Positions 1 through 8,972 of a DNA stretch of 64,000 bases are shown piece by piece. A model generated the notes under the pieces. That model saw only the letters and a list, made by a program, of their open reading frames with translations. It did no database searches and was not told where the DNA came from. Position numbers and translations under genes: made by a program. Each line of letters opens with the position of its first letter. Positions within the stretch are counted from its first letter, which is position 1. Origin of the DNA: Mesorhizobium sp. 113-3-3 (GTDB lineage: Bacteria > Pseudomonadota > Alphaproteobacteria > Rhizobiales > Rhizobiaceae); the NCBI RefSeq assembly GCF_016756495.1, contig NZ_AP023243.1, positions 6,886,501-6,950,500 on the forward strand, in the 5' to 3' direction.

Positions 1-741
1 ATCAAGCTCGAGAACGTCGGCCTTGACATGCTCGGCCGCGCCAAGAAGGTGTCGATCTCCAAGGAGAACACCACCATCGTAGACGGTGCCGGCAAGAAGG
101 AAGAGATCCAGGGCCGCGTCGCCCAGATCAAGCAGCAGATCGAGGAGACCACCTCGGACTACGACAAGGAGAAGCTGCAGGAGCGTCTCGCCAAGCTCGC
201 GGGCGGCGTTGCGGTGATCCGCGTCGGCGGCGCGACGGAAGTCGAAGTCAAGGAAAAGAAGGACCGCGTTGACGATGCGCTGAACGCGACACGCGCAGCC
301 GTCGAAGAAGGCATCGTTCCCGGCGGCGGCGTTGCCCTGCTGCGCGCTTCGCTGAGCATCAACGCTGTCGGCGCAAACTCCGACCAGACCGCTGGCATCA
401 GCATCGTGCGTCGTGCGCTGCAGGCTCCGGCCCGCCAGATCGCGGCCAACGCCGGCGCGGAAGCCTCGATCGTTGCCGGCAAGATCCTTGAGAACAAGGG
501 CGCGACCTTCGGTTTCAACGCCCAGACCGGCGAATATGGCGACATGATCGCCATGGGTATCGTCGACCCGGTCAAGGTCGTGCGCACGGCTCTCCAGGAC
601 GCGGCCTCGGTCGCAGGCCTGCTCGTCACCACCGAAGCCATGATCGCGGAGGCTCCGAAGAAGGAGTCGGCTGGCGGCGGCGGCATGCCTGGCGGCATGG
701 GCGGCGGCGGCATGGGCGGCATGGGCGGCATGGATTTCTAA
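1..741 (+). CDS. groEL: GroEL chaperonin, C-terminal part (5' end outside window)
   Basis: The 60-kDa chaperonin folds proteins in the cytosol as a double seven-membered ring with GroES. The frame is open from base 1, so the start lies upstream. The visible 246 codons cover the end of the apical domain, the second intermediate segment and the C-terminal equatorial domain. The equatorial stretch [15 protein letters not shown] and the typical Gly/Met tail ending GGMGGMDF are both visible. Nothing looks broken. Rhizobia carry several groEL copies, and one is often linked to symbiosis genes, so this may be a symbiotic paralogue (inference). A strong terminator follows at once. Confidence 0.97.
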   Translation: MKLENVGLDMLGRAKKVSISKENTTIVDGAGKKEEIQGRVAQIKQQIEETTSDYDKEKLQERLAKLAGGVAVIRVGGATEVEVKEKKDRVDDALNATRAAVEEGIVPGGGVALLRASLSINAVGANSDQTAGISIVRRALQAPARQIAANAGAEASIVAGKILENKGATFGFNAQTGEYGDMIAMGIVDPVKVVRTALQDAASVAGLLVTTEAMIAEAPKKESAGGGGMPGGMGGGGMGGMGGMDF

Positions 742-772
742 TCTAGCCTCTATCAGCTTTCGGATACCGAGA

Positions 773-801
773 GGGCGGCACCGACGCCGCCCCCTTTCTT
801 T
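773..801 (+). terminator. Rho-independent terminator of groEL
   Basis: A perfect 7-bp GC stem (GGGCGGC / GCCGCCC) with a 6-nt loop is followed by CC and a T-rich run, 31 bp after the groEL stop codon. Confidence 0.85.
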
Positions 802-846
802 GGGACGGAGCCGGTCGGAAAAGGTTTGGGCTCGCGTGATATTATC

Positions 847-990
847 GTGCGCGCGCCTACACGGCCACACTACATCGTCGCAGTGGAGCTTTCGGGTGGC
901 GTACTGAACAAACATGGCTTTGTGCGCGACTATCAAGACTTAGCAGCGCTTAAGCCACTACATCGATGGCACGTTCGACCATGGCGGTAG
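847..990 (+). pseudogene. queD remnant (partial second copy)
   Basis: About 145 bp align closely by eye with the middle of the intact queD at 12679-12819. Shared stretches include GTGGAGCTTTC, GGCTTTGTGCGCGACTA and ACATCGATGG. A one-base loss in the HGHNY region and other changes destroy the frame. It lies just after the groEL terminator and has no start or stop of its own. It is best read as the relic of a duplicated que block (see the fic and thiC ghosts near 3 kb). Confidence 0.85.
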
Positions 991-1309
991 GTTTTCGATA
1001 TGCCTGGTATGAGCGGCCGTGGAAGCCGCTCAAAGAATGATACCGCAGTGCTGTTGCCAACGTCGGCGATTTCGATGATCGACTCCGCCTATGCCAGCTC
1101 TTCACGAGCTCTATCCGCGCTTGCCTGTTATGGAGCGAAAGCCTTAGCGCGACTCGTGATTGAGGCTGTCATTGCTATGGGCTAATCAGTCGGGAAGCTG
1201 CGCTTGCAATGACCGAGGGCCGGAACGATCTCGTCCGATCATCTGGCACAAGTTGTGCTTATTAGTACGTTGCGAAGCTAGTAACTTAACCATGAAGGGG
1301 GACGACGGT

Positions 1310-2785
1310 TTGACCGTGACACAGTCGCTGACGAGACGTCTCAAAAATCCCGAGCTATTTGACGATCTGGCCGGTGTGCCTGGTCGGAAGGCGGAGCAAT
1401 CCACGAGGCGTTTTTCGGTGTTCAATCCCTCAACGGGCGAGCTGTTGGCTGAGCTTCCAGATATGGATGTCCGGGACGTTTCCAAGGCAATCGATAAGGC
1501 TGAAGCTGCGCAGGAACATTGGGCGGCGCTCACCGCGCGCGAGCGCTCCGACATCTTATGGGAATGGCACCAACTGATCCTCGACCACAGCGAGGATCTT
1601 GCAGCCATTTTGACGGCTGAAATGGGTAAGCCGCTTGCAGAGGCGAAGTCTGAAATCGCCCATGCCGCAGCCTACCTCCAATGGTATGCCGAGGAGGCCA
1701 ATCGCATCTATGGCGAGACGATTTCGCCGCCTTCTAACGACAGGCGTATGCTGGTAATCAAACAGCCGATCGGTGTTGTCGGCGCCATTACTCCTTGGAA
1801 TTTTCCCGCCTCGATGGTGGCTCGCAAGATTTCGCCTGCGCTTGCTGCCGGCTGCGCGATTGTTCTGAAACCCGCAGAGCAAACACCGCTTGTCGCGGGT
1901 GCTATGTTCACGCTTGCCCGGATGGCAGGTTTTCCCGATGGCGTTCTAAACTTGATCTACGCATCGGAAGGCGATGCGGTTGGGCGTGAACTTTGCTCGA
2001 ACCCGAAGGTCCGCAAGATCAGCTTCACTGGGTCGACCGAGGTCGGGCGGCTGCTCATGAGGGAGTGTTCGGATCAGATCAAAAGAACCAGCTTCGAACT
2101 TGGTGGTAACGCTCCTTTCATTGTTTTTGATGATGCAGACGTCGACGCTGCCGTCGATGGTGCGCTACAGGCAAAGTTTCGGAATGCAGGCCAGACCTGC
2201 GTTTCAGCCAATCGGCTTTACGTACAGTCCAGCGTGTATAATGAATTCTGCGACAAATTCACCAAGCGCGTCAGTGCATTGCGCGTCGGTGACGGTTTCG
2301 AGCCAGAAGTTGCGATCGGTCCCCTGATCGATAAGTGCGCGCTTGCAAAGATTGAAGATCATATTCGCGATGCTGTGCGGCAGGGTGGGAAGATCCGTTG
2401 CGGTGGCAACCGTATCGGCGAATCGGGAACCTTCTTCGAGCCCACGGTGATCACCGACGTCGAAAGGACAATGCGGGTCGCTCAGGAAGAAACCTTCGGA
2501 CCGCTGGCTCCCATAATCCGCTTCAACGATCCCGACCAGGTGGTGCGCGAGGCGAATGACACGATTTACGGTCTTGCAGCCTACTTCTACGCTTCCAATC
2601 TAAAGCGCGTGTGGCGCGTGGCTGAAGCCCTCGAATACGGAATGGTCGGCATCAATACGGGACGCATGTCATCCGAGGCCGCACCCTTTGGCGGAATGAA
2701 GCAATCAGGGATCGGTCGTGAGGGGTCGCGCCACGGCCTCGAGGATTATCTCGAAATGAAGTACCTGTGCATGGGTGGGCTATAA
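1310..2785 (+). CDS. gabD: Succinate-semialdehyde dehydrogenase (GabD type)
   Basis: A cytosolic NAD(P)-dependent aldehyde dehydrogenase, likely oxidising succinate semialdehyde to succinate in 4-aminobutyrate breakdown. The family is clear from the Rossmann motif TPWNFP, the FTGSTEVGR loop, the general-base stretch FELGGNAPF and the catalytic cysteine in NAGQTCVSANR. The C-terminal segment PFGGMKQSGIGREG is typical of GabD. I prefer the TTG at 1310 because AAGGGGGAC sits 8-9 bases ahead. The ATG at 1292 would add six residues and lacks an equally placed site. It stands alone between two patches of decayed que, fic and thi DNA. The exact substrate is inferred from family resemblance. Confidence 0.85.
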   Translation: MTVTQSLTRRLKNPELFDDLAGVPGRKAEQSTRRFSVFNPSTGELLAELPDMDVRDVSKAIDKAEAAQEHWAALTARERSDILWEWHQLILDHSEDLAAILTAEMGKPLAEAKSEIAHAAAYLQWYAEEANRIYGETISPPSNDRRMLVIKQPIGVVGAITPWNFPASMVARKISPALAAGCAIVLKPAEQTPLVAGAMFTLARMAGFPDGVLNLIYASEGDAVGRELCSNPKVRKISFTGSTEVGRLLMRECSDQIKRTSFELGGNAPFIVFDDADVDAAVDGALQAKFRNAGQTCVSANRLYVQSSVYNEFCDKFTKRVSALRVGDGFEPEVAIGPLIDKCALAKIEDHIRDAVRQGGKIRCGGNRIGESGTFFEPTVITDVERTMRVAQEETFGPLAPIIRFNDPDQVVREANDTIYGLAAYFYASNLKRVWRVAEALEYGMVGINTGRMSSEAAPFGGMKQSGIGREGSRHGLEDYLEMKYLCMGGL

Positions 2786-2851
2786 TCCCACAGCATCCGC
2801 GTCCCATTGACTTCGCCCTGATAATCCGCCGCGGCCATCGATGGAATGGTG

Positions 2852-2988
2852 GCCTTCGATCAAGGCCCAGCGTAAAACCTTGATGCTGTCATCCTTGCCT
2901 TCGGCCGCGTTCACCGATCCCTGATTGACACGTGCTTGCCATGTGCCGCTTCAATCCGCCGGGAGTGGTTTGTCCTGTCTCGGCCGCG
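2852..2988 (+). pseudogene. fic remnant
   Basis: The segment matches pieces of the fic pseudogene at 10949-11137: TTCGATCAAGGCCCAGCG, the stretch around CCGCGTTCACCG, GCTTCAATC and CGGGAGTGGT, and GTCTCGGCCGCGA. The part coding the HPFxDGNGR loop is deleted. It is fused at about 2988 to a thiC scrap. It encodes nothing usable. Confidence 0.75.
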
Positions 2989-3058
2989 ACAGATCAGGGT
3001 GCTGGTGCGCAAAATCTCCGTCCATCCGACAGCCGGCGAGCCTTCGATCACAGTTCTA
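2989..3058 (+). pseudogene. thiC remnant fused to the fic remnant
   Basis: About 70 bp match thiC near 14280-14345, with shared CAGATCAGGGTG, CGCAAAATCTCCGT and GGCCGGCGAGCC-like stretches. The join to fic sequence removes everything between fic and thiC, including the whole que operon and the riboswitch. Confidence 0.75.
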
Positions 3059-3088
3059 CCGTCTGGTCGAATGGCGGCATCTTAAGCC

Positions 3089-3772
3089 TTATTGCAGTCC
3101 TAGCTTCCTCTTCAGTTCCGCGTTCTCTGTGCGTAGGCGTTCCGCGAGCAGGCTCTTCAATCGCTTGTTTTCTTTCTCGAGGGCGACCAGGTCCTTCAGA
3201 TCGTCGCCATCGGATCTAGGCGCCGCGGCCTTCTTCCAGTGATAATAGGTCTGTTCCGATATACCCGCCTGCTTTACGGCGCTCTTGAGAGTGGTGCCGC
3301 CGCTGATCGACGTCTCGACCTGAGCGAGCATTTGGGCGCGCTCTTTTCCGGAGTAGACCTTCCGGGCGCTCCGCACGGCCGCTGCTGTTGCTGTTGCTTC
3401 CGCCGGGGACGCCGCATTGGCGCCATTCTTGCGACCAGGATCAGTCTTGGCCTTCCGCGAAGGTTGGGTTTTCTTCTTCGTTTCCGGCGTCCTTCCTTTG
3501 GGAGCGTGTTCGGTTGCAGCTTCTACTGATTCAGCTTCTAGGGGATTTGCCATGAGATACTCCGCTCGCGGTTTGTGGGCGTGTTCAGCATCAAGGGCTA
3601 TGACATTAGAGTCAATCAGCCGACGATTTGGCAGATCCATATCTTTGAGCTCCCTTGTTGTGTCGGCTATAGCCGCGGAGAGATCGACATCGCTCCAGAT
3701 GGAATGGCCCCGTTTTTGATAATTGCGCTTTTGTTTGACCTCCACAGTGAACGGTCGGGTCTGCCGCCTCAT
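3089..3772 (-). CDS. SyrB-like transcriptional regulator
   Basis: The C-terminal half has a transposase-derived helix-turn-helix: KVYSGKERAQML, then GGTTLKSAVKQAGIS and EQTYYHWKK. A leucine/charged coiled coil (ALEKENKRLKSLLAERLR) follows, ending in AELKRKLGL. This is the layout of SyrB-type proteins; Sinorhizobium SyrB represses syrM, a symbiotic LysR regulator (family knowledge). The middle is rich in Lys, Ala and Pro and probably disordered. I chose the start at 3772 because AAGGAAG lies about 8 bases ahead. An internal ATG at 3553 also has a site (CGGAG) and would give the shorter length common in the family. The target genes are unknown. Confidence 0.7.
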   Translation of the reverse strand: MRRQTRPFTVEVKQKRNYQKRGHSIWSDVDLSAAIADTTRELKDMDLPNRRLIDSNVIALDAEHAHKPRAEYLMANPLEAESVEAATEHAPKGRTPETKKKTQPSRKAKTDPGRKNGANAASPAEATATAAAVRSARKVYSGKERAQMLAQVETSISGGTTLKSAVKQAGISEQTYYHWKKAAAPRSDGDDLKDLVALEKENKRLKSLLAERLRTENAELKRKLGLQ

Positions 3773-4398
3773 AGTTTCTTCCTTGTTAGAACGAATTGCA
3801 CAGGAGGTCGCGGCTGACGATGACTGAACAACTGGCGCTTCCTCTGTTGCGCCGAGCTATATGGATGAGATAGCCCGAGAGCAAGCGGCACTTGCGGTGT
3901 GCATTGACAAATGCTCGGGCCACGTCGCTGGCTGGCCGCAGCTTTGTTTTCATATCGATGCGTTTGCAGAGCTGGAACAGCGGCTCGCGCGTCGCAACGC
4001 CATCGAGCACGTTTTGAAGGGGTGGATCTGAAGGCATCCGGTTTCTGCTGGGCGCACGCCAGCGGCTCGCGGAATATTGTCCGCGATGGCTCGATCAGGT
4101 GGTTGCGAGCTTGTCAGCGGATCTAAAGCGGGGGTAGGGGGTACATGTAACGACACATCACGACACAGTCGGCTAGTCGGAGCGTCTGATCGACGTGGCC
4201 GGCAAGGCGGGTCATGCTGTCGTGACGCAAGTGGGCGTCGACGGGTCAGGTTTTCATTTAGCGTTTCAATTGAATTCGGAAATGAAAGTCCCCCTAGCTT
4301 TCCAGTTGGATAGGCCTCGCCGGAAGTCATGATCGTCTCGTCCCAGTGAAGGTCGCAATCATTCGTGATTGCGACCTTCGCTAGCCAGCTCCGGCCAA
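3773..4398. other. Intergenic stretch without a convincing gene
   Basis: About 625 bp between the SyrB-like gene and the peroxidase gene. Short open frames occur on both strands, but none has protein-like composition together with a ribosome site. I see no repeat or RNA structure. Confidence 0.5.
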
Positions 4399-5451
4399 TC
4401 ATTGCGGGAGGATATGCAATACAGGTCGAGGCGTTGTCGGCGTTTCGGCGGGTAAGACGGGATAGGCGACCTCCGGTACTTTTCCGGTCAGCGAATTAAG
4501 GAAGGCAACGAGCAGGTCGACTTCTTTTTCCGTCAATTCTTGGCCGAGCTGGGTGGTCCCCATAATGGCGACGGCCTGTTTCAGATCCCAAACCTTGCCC
4601 GAATGAAAGTATGGCGCGGTGAGTGCTACGTTGCGCAACGGCGCCACGCGGAAAACATAGGAATCGTCGGCTTCATGGGTCACGGCAAATCGGCCTTTGT
4701 CGTTTTCCGGCAGGACATCGGTGTTGGGCTTTTCAACGAGGCCGAATGGGGAATAGCCCTCCCCACCCACGTTGATACCGCCGTGGCAGGACGAGCAGCC
4801 TTTGTCCATGAAAAGCGTCAGGCCCTGTTTCTGTTCGGAAGTCATAGCGGCGTCATCGCCGTTGAGGAAGGCATCGAAGGGCGCCGGTGTGACCAGTGTC
4901 GCCTCAAAGGCTTCGATTGCCTTGGCGACGTTTTCGAAGGTGACGCGATCGGCTTCGCCCGGGAAAGCTGAATTGAACCACTCGACATATTGCGGCATCG
5001 ACTTGAGCGTGGCGATGAGTTGACCTGGTGTGTTGGCCATTTCGACAACGGCTTGGATCGGTGCCTTGGCCTGAACCTTCAGGTCTTCAGCACGACCATC
5101 CCAGAACTGCGCTATGTTGAAGACAGCGTTCAGTACCGTCGGCGCGTTGCGCGGTCCCTTCTGCCAACCATGGCCGATCGAGCTTTCTTGATTGTCGTCG
5201 CCCCCGGTGGCCAAGTTGTGGCACGAATTGCACGACAAGACGCCTGACGCCGAGACGCGTGGATCGAAGAACATTGCCTTGCCTAGGGCTATCTTCTCCG
5301 GTGTGATCGGGTTGTTGGCGACTGTCGGCGTGATGGATGGTAGAGGCTTGAAGGTGGCCCGTGCTGTTTCTCTGAGGTATACGGGGATCGTTTGCGCAGC
5401 AAAAGCGATGGCCGGCAACGCGACAGCCACCGTAGTGAATAGGATTTTCAC
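4399..5451 (-). CDS. Di-haem cytochrome c peroxidase (MauG/CcpA family)
   Basis: A periplasmic enzyme that reduces hydrogen peroxide to water with electrons from cytochrome c. Two haem c sites are visible: CNSCH about 90 residues in and CSSCH near residue 220. They lie in the family frame LGKAMFFDPRVSASGVLSC and GLTLFMDKGCSSCHGG. The C-terminal calcium and dimer region (FRVAPLRNVALTAPYFH) is also typical. I place the start at GTG 5451, with AGGGAGA six bases ahead. This leaves a clean signal peptide (KILFTTVAVALPAIAFA). An ATG at 5484 has no ribosome site. The gene is isolated. Its length of about 350 residues is normal. Confidence 0.9.
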   Translation of the reverse strand: MKILFTTVAVALPAIAFAAQTIPVYLRETARATFKPLPSITPTVANNPITPEKIALGKAMFFDPRVSASGVLSCNSCHNLATGGDDNQESSIGHGWQKGPRNAPTVLNAVFNIAQFWDGRAEDLKVQAKAPIQAVVEMANTPGQLIATLKSMPQYVEWFNSAFPGEADRVTFENVAKAIEAFEATLVTPAPFDAFLNGDDAAMTSEQKQGLTLFMDKGCSSCHGGINVGGEGYSPFGLVEKPNTDVLPENDKGRFAVTHEADDSYVFRVAPLRNVALTAPYFHSGKVWDLKQAVAIMGTTQLGQELTEKEVDLLVAFLNSLTGKVPEVAYPVLPAETPTTPRPVLHILPQ

Positions 5452-6272
5452 AAGTGATCTCCCTGCGTTTTGCACGGAAGCCATTGTTGATATGCGGTTC
5501 GTGAACGCCTTGCGCTAAAGGCGGCAATCCTCTTTGAATAAAATCGATTCTGACGCGGACCTGACATATTGTCTTCCTTCGTTGCATTGCGCGATATCAC
5601 CCACGATGAACGCCAGTCGGTATCTCCTGTCGCCTCTCGAGAAGCATCAAAAGTCGTGCCAACTGAGCAGAAGGAACCTCCGGGGATTTTCTGGTCATCA
5701 TTCAATAGGTTGAAGGAATTCGCAGCAAAGCGCAGCCCTACTCCGGTGTCGCGGATCTGACAGCCAACAGTCGGGCTGAAACAGAGAGATGTTGGTCCCT
5801 CAGCGTCTTGTCCGATGGGCACCCGGCCTCCTGCATGGGCGGGAGGGGACCACACGGTATTAAAGCTCAAGATGAACGCCGCCGGCAAGCATCGCTAGAC
5901 AGTCCCCGCAGATACTTTGACGCTGGTCCGCGAGCTGGTGCGCCTAGTGCCCGACCGCCAGATCGCGGCTCCTCAATCGCGCCGCAAGCCGACGGCGCGT
6001 TAAAGCGGCCGCGCAATCATCGATGTGAGCGTGATGACGGCGCTGCGCACTGTGTCGTCGAATTGTGGCCACTGGAGCAATCCTCGTAAAGCGAGCCAAG
6101 GTTCTTGATCTAAACGGCGGCGGCCGCCATATTAACGTAGCGCCTCTCACACGTTCGAGAGTGATCGCATTTTTGGATGCCGCCGGCTCGGGCCGTTTCG
6201 GCATCCTATTTCAACATCGGCCGCCGCTTGTTTCGAGTCATCGAATGGCCGTTCTCTGCATTTGGAGGCAAA
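5452..6272. other. Gene-poor stretch with a possible serine-recombinase scrap
   Basis: No intact gene is seen. At about 5905-5985 on the plus strand the translation LVRELVRLVPDRQIAA resembles the recombinase-domain tail of large serine recombinases. It runs into a stop codon soon after. This is a relic at most, and the identification is tentative. Confidence 0.35.
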
Positions 6273-6533
6273 ATGACCGCAACGCCTTTCGCGCTGCCCG
6301 AGGCAGTGCTTACCGCAATCTCAAACGGAAAACCCGTAATTCAGGCATATCGGGAACATCTTGGCTATTCGACCGAGGACATTGCCGTGACCAGCGGTCT
6401 GACAGTCGAGGAGGTCGGGCTGATCGAATCTGGCCATTGTTTCGACAAGGGCTATCGCGATCGGATCGCTCGGGCGCTTGGCTTGGCTGAGAGTATCTTC
6501 GATGAAATCTCGGGTATCCCGAACGCTGCCTGA
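6273..6533 (+). CDS. Small helix-turn-helix (XRE-like) protein
   Basis: An 86-residue protein starting at ATG 6273, with GGAGG six bases upstream. The core HLGYSTEDIAVTSGLTVEEV followed by GLIESGH has the spacing of a Cro/C1 helix-turn-helix, and the tail AIARALGL-like segment is typical of XRE folds. It may be a regulator or an antitoxin. No toxin-like partner is adjacent, and its target cannot be told from sequence. Confidence 0.65.
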   Translation: MTATPFALPEAVLTAISNGKPVIQAYREHLGYSTEDIAVTSGLTVEEVGLIESGHCFDKGYRDRIARALGLAESIFDEISGIPNAA

Positions 6534-6892
6534 CGTCGGCCTCTGAAGATTTCCCGCCGCCTGCCAGGTCGGATCAAAATCCCAAGGGTATATCAATACC
6601 CTTACGGCGGCGGGGCGGTGGCAGAATTCTTATTTCTACGGAATCGATTCGCTCTGCGGGAGATCGGCCTCATGCTGGGCGACACGGATGTAACCTTGGC
6701 CCGCACGAGAGGCCAGATCTGTGGATAGAGAGAACCGGCTAGCCGCGTTGATGGTACGAGGGCATGTGGACAAAATATCCCTACCCGATGGTGGCGCCGA
6801 ACTACGGCACAACGATCAGCGCTTGCGAAGTCGAGCGCTTAGGCGAAAGATTTCGGCGGAACCACCCGAGGCCATCAGGAAGATTCGTCACG

Positions 6893-7066
6893 ATGAAAGC
6901 GATCCCTTGCCCGTTCTGCACAAGCTGCGAGGTTAGGCCATATGAAACGGACGAGGCGCGCGTTGTGATGAAATGCGAGGACTGCGGTGCATCGGGGCCG
7001 GTCTGCATCGACGAAGTCAACGCCGTCGAAAGCTGGAATTACCGTCCATCTGCCCAGCCCGAATAG
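6893..7066 (+). CDS. Lar-like zinc-ribbon protein
   Basis: A 57-residue protein with two CxxC knuckles (CPFC and CEDCG) spaced as in the Lar restriction-alleviation family. The stretch VMKCEDCGASGP and the end AVESWNYRP match that family's layout. The start at ATG 6893 has AGGAAG about 10 bases upstream; an in-frame ATG further up has no site. Lar proteins modulate type I restriction in phages, but many rhizobial members are untested. No restriction genes are nearby. Confidence 0.65.
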   Translation: MKAIPCPFCTSCEVRPYETDEARVVMKCEDCGASGPVCIDEVNAVESWNYRPSAQPE

Positions 7067-7556
7067 GATTGTCCACGTGGCATGGCGATAGCGATGCGCC
7101 TACGCCTAATGGCCCCGGTCCGTCACCGGCGCGCAGGAGCGTATTATCTTCGTCAGCCGGTGCCGCGTTTCTCTTGCGAGCCCCCGCCAGTCAGGCCCGG
7201 CGCATGCTGGCCTACCCCCGTCAGAGTGCCAGGCCGCTCATGTCGCGCCTGCCGTACATGGCAACGAACCTTATCGCGCATCTGATCGACTGATATTGCC
7301 GATCACCTTCCGCAACTCGAGCGGCTGTAGCAGCGCATGCCGTTACATCGGATGCGCAAGTGTCGTCTGACAATCTCGCCGGAAAACTGCCGTCTCAACA
7401 ATTCGGCCAGCCTGTCGTTTCGACATCGCTCACTAGCCATACTCATAAAACCTGTTCTGGTTTGCCTCGCCTTGCCTAGCCGCCGGTCGCCTGACAGCCC
7501 ACATGCCGACGCAGGTTCGGTCTGCCAGCCACCGTAGGGCATGTGACGTTGGACTG
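7067..7556. other. Intergenic stretch, no gene recognised
   Basis: About 490 bp between the zinc-ribbon gene and the end of noeJ. Frames are short on both strands, and I see no repeats, RNA features or recognisable relics. Confidence 0.5.
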
Positions 7557-8972
7557 TCACGTTCGACCGTATACGTCCTCAAGCCGCACGATGTCATCTT
7601 CGCCGAGATACTCGCCGCTTTGTACCTCGATCATCACCAGTCCGATATTGCCGGGGTTTTCGAGCCGGTGTTTGTGGCCGCAAGGGATATAGGTGGATTG
7701 ATTAGTGGTCAGGAGTAGCTCCTGGTCGCCGTTGACTATTTTCGCAGTGCCGCTGACCACGACCCAGTGCTCGGAGCGGTGATGGTGCATCTGCAGGCTC
7801 AAGCGTCCGCCCGGCTTCACCTCGATGCGCTTGATCTTGAAGCGCTCGCTTTCCTCCAGAACCGTGTAGGTGCCCCAGGGCCGGTGCACGGTACTGTGAA
7901 GCAAGTGCGCTTCATGTCCCGCAGCCTTGAGTCCCTCGAAGAGTTTCTTGACGTCCTGGACGCGATCGCGGGATGCAACCAGCAATGCATCGGGGGAATC
8001 CACGATCACCAGGTCGCTGATGCCGACGGTGCCGATGACGCGTTTGTCCGAGCTTATGTAACTGCCCACGGTGTCGACCACATGGACATCGCCGCGAATC
8101 CTGTTGCCGCTCCCGTCAGCGGCGACCAGTTCGGCCATTGCGTTCCAAGATCCAATGTCGTTCCACCCCATTTCGCAGGGAACGACAGCGAGATTGTGGG
8201 TTTTTTCCATCACCGCATGGTCGAGTGAAATACGCGGCGCCATGGCGAAGTGCTCAGATGAGAGTTCGACGCTGGCAACATGTTCGCCGTGGCTGACGCG
8301 AGCATTATCATAGCTATCGAGAACGGCATCGATCACCTGCGGGCAATGCGCAGCCATTTCGTCGAGCATGACCTGCGCCTTGAAGCAGAAGATGCCGGCG
8401 TTCCAGAAGAAACGTTTGGACGCGACATAAGATTTGGCAGTCTCGGCGTTCGGTTTCTCGACGAACCGGACAACTTTCTCACCGTCGGCCTCGATGTAGC
8501 CGAATGCGGTGTCTGGCCTATCCGGGGTTATCCCCAAGGTTGCGATACGCCCCTGCAGCGCCTGTTCGATTGCCCGGTTCATGGCGGTTTGAAATGCGGG
8601 CAGATCACCAATCATATGGTCGGCGGGAAAAACACACAGAACAGCATCGGGACCCTGTGTTGCCTTGGCATGGACGGTTGCCGCAGCGACGGCGGCGGCG
8701 GTATCCCGACCCTCAGGCTCAAGCAGAAAGGTGCGTGGCAAAACAACGGAATCCAGCTCGTCGAAAACGTCTTTCGTAAGGAAGAGGTGCCCCGTGGACG
8801 TCACGGTAACAAGCTCCACGACATGCTGCATCGAAGCGGCGCGCAACACGGTGTGCTGGATGAGCGAAAGTCCATCCGCCACCTTGAGAAAAGGTTTGGG
8901 GTGCGATTGCCTTGAGGCGGGCCAGAGCCGCGAACCAGCTCCACCGCTGATGATGACCGGAACCACTTTCAT
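7557..8972 (-). CDS. noeJ: Mannose-1-phosphate guanylyltransferase / mannose-6-phosphate isomerase
   Basis: Makes GDP-mannose from mannose-1-phosphate and GTP, and usually also isomerises mannose-6-phosphate. The nucleotidyltransferase signature GGAGSRLWPASRQSHPKPF is at the start, FVEKPNAETA lies mid-protein, and the C-terminal cupin (WGTYTVLEESERFKIKRI, MHHHRSEHW) is the isomerase part. The start ATG at 8972 overlaps the noeK stop codon by one base (TGATG), so the two are translationally coupled. With noeK and the nod box upstream, the role is probably precursor supply for fucosylated Nod factors, as with noeJ-noeK in Rhizobium NGR234 (inference from context). Confidence 0.88.
   Translation of the reverse strand: MKVVPVIISGGAGSRLWPASRQSHPKPFLKVADGLSLIQHTVLRAASMQHVVELVTVTSTGHLFLTKDVFDELDSVVLPRTFLLEPEGRDTAAAVAAATVHAKATQGPDAVLCVFPADHMIGDLPAFQTAMNRAIEQALQGRIATLGITPDRPDTAFGYIEADGEKVVRFVEKPNAETAKSYVASKRFFWNAGIFCFKAQVMLDEMAAHCPQVIDAVLDSYDNARVSHGEHVASVELSSEHFAMAPRISLDHAVMEKTHNLAVVPCEMGWNDIGSWNAMAELVAADGSGNRIRGDVHVVDTVGSYISSDKRVIGTVGISDLVIVDSPDALLVASRDRVQDVKKLFEGLKAAGHEAHLLHSTVHRPWGTYTVLEESERFKIKRIEVKPGGRLSLQMHHHRSEHWVVVSGTAKIVNGDQELLLTTNQSTYIPCGHKHRLENPGNIGLVMIEVQSGEYLGEDDIVRLEDVYGRT

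Noticed and set aside
159..731. Long open frame antisense to groEL
   Set aside because: Its Pro/Met repeats are just the complement of the groEL Gly/Met tail and codon pattern.
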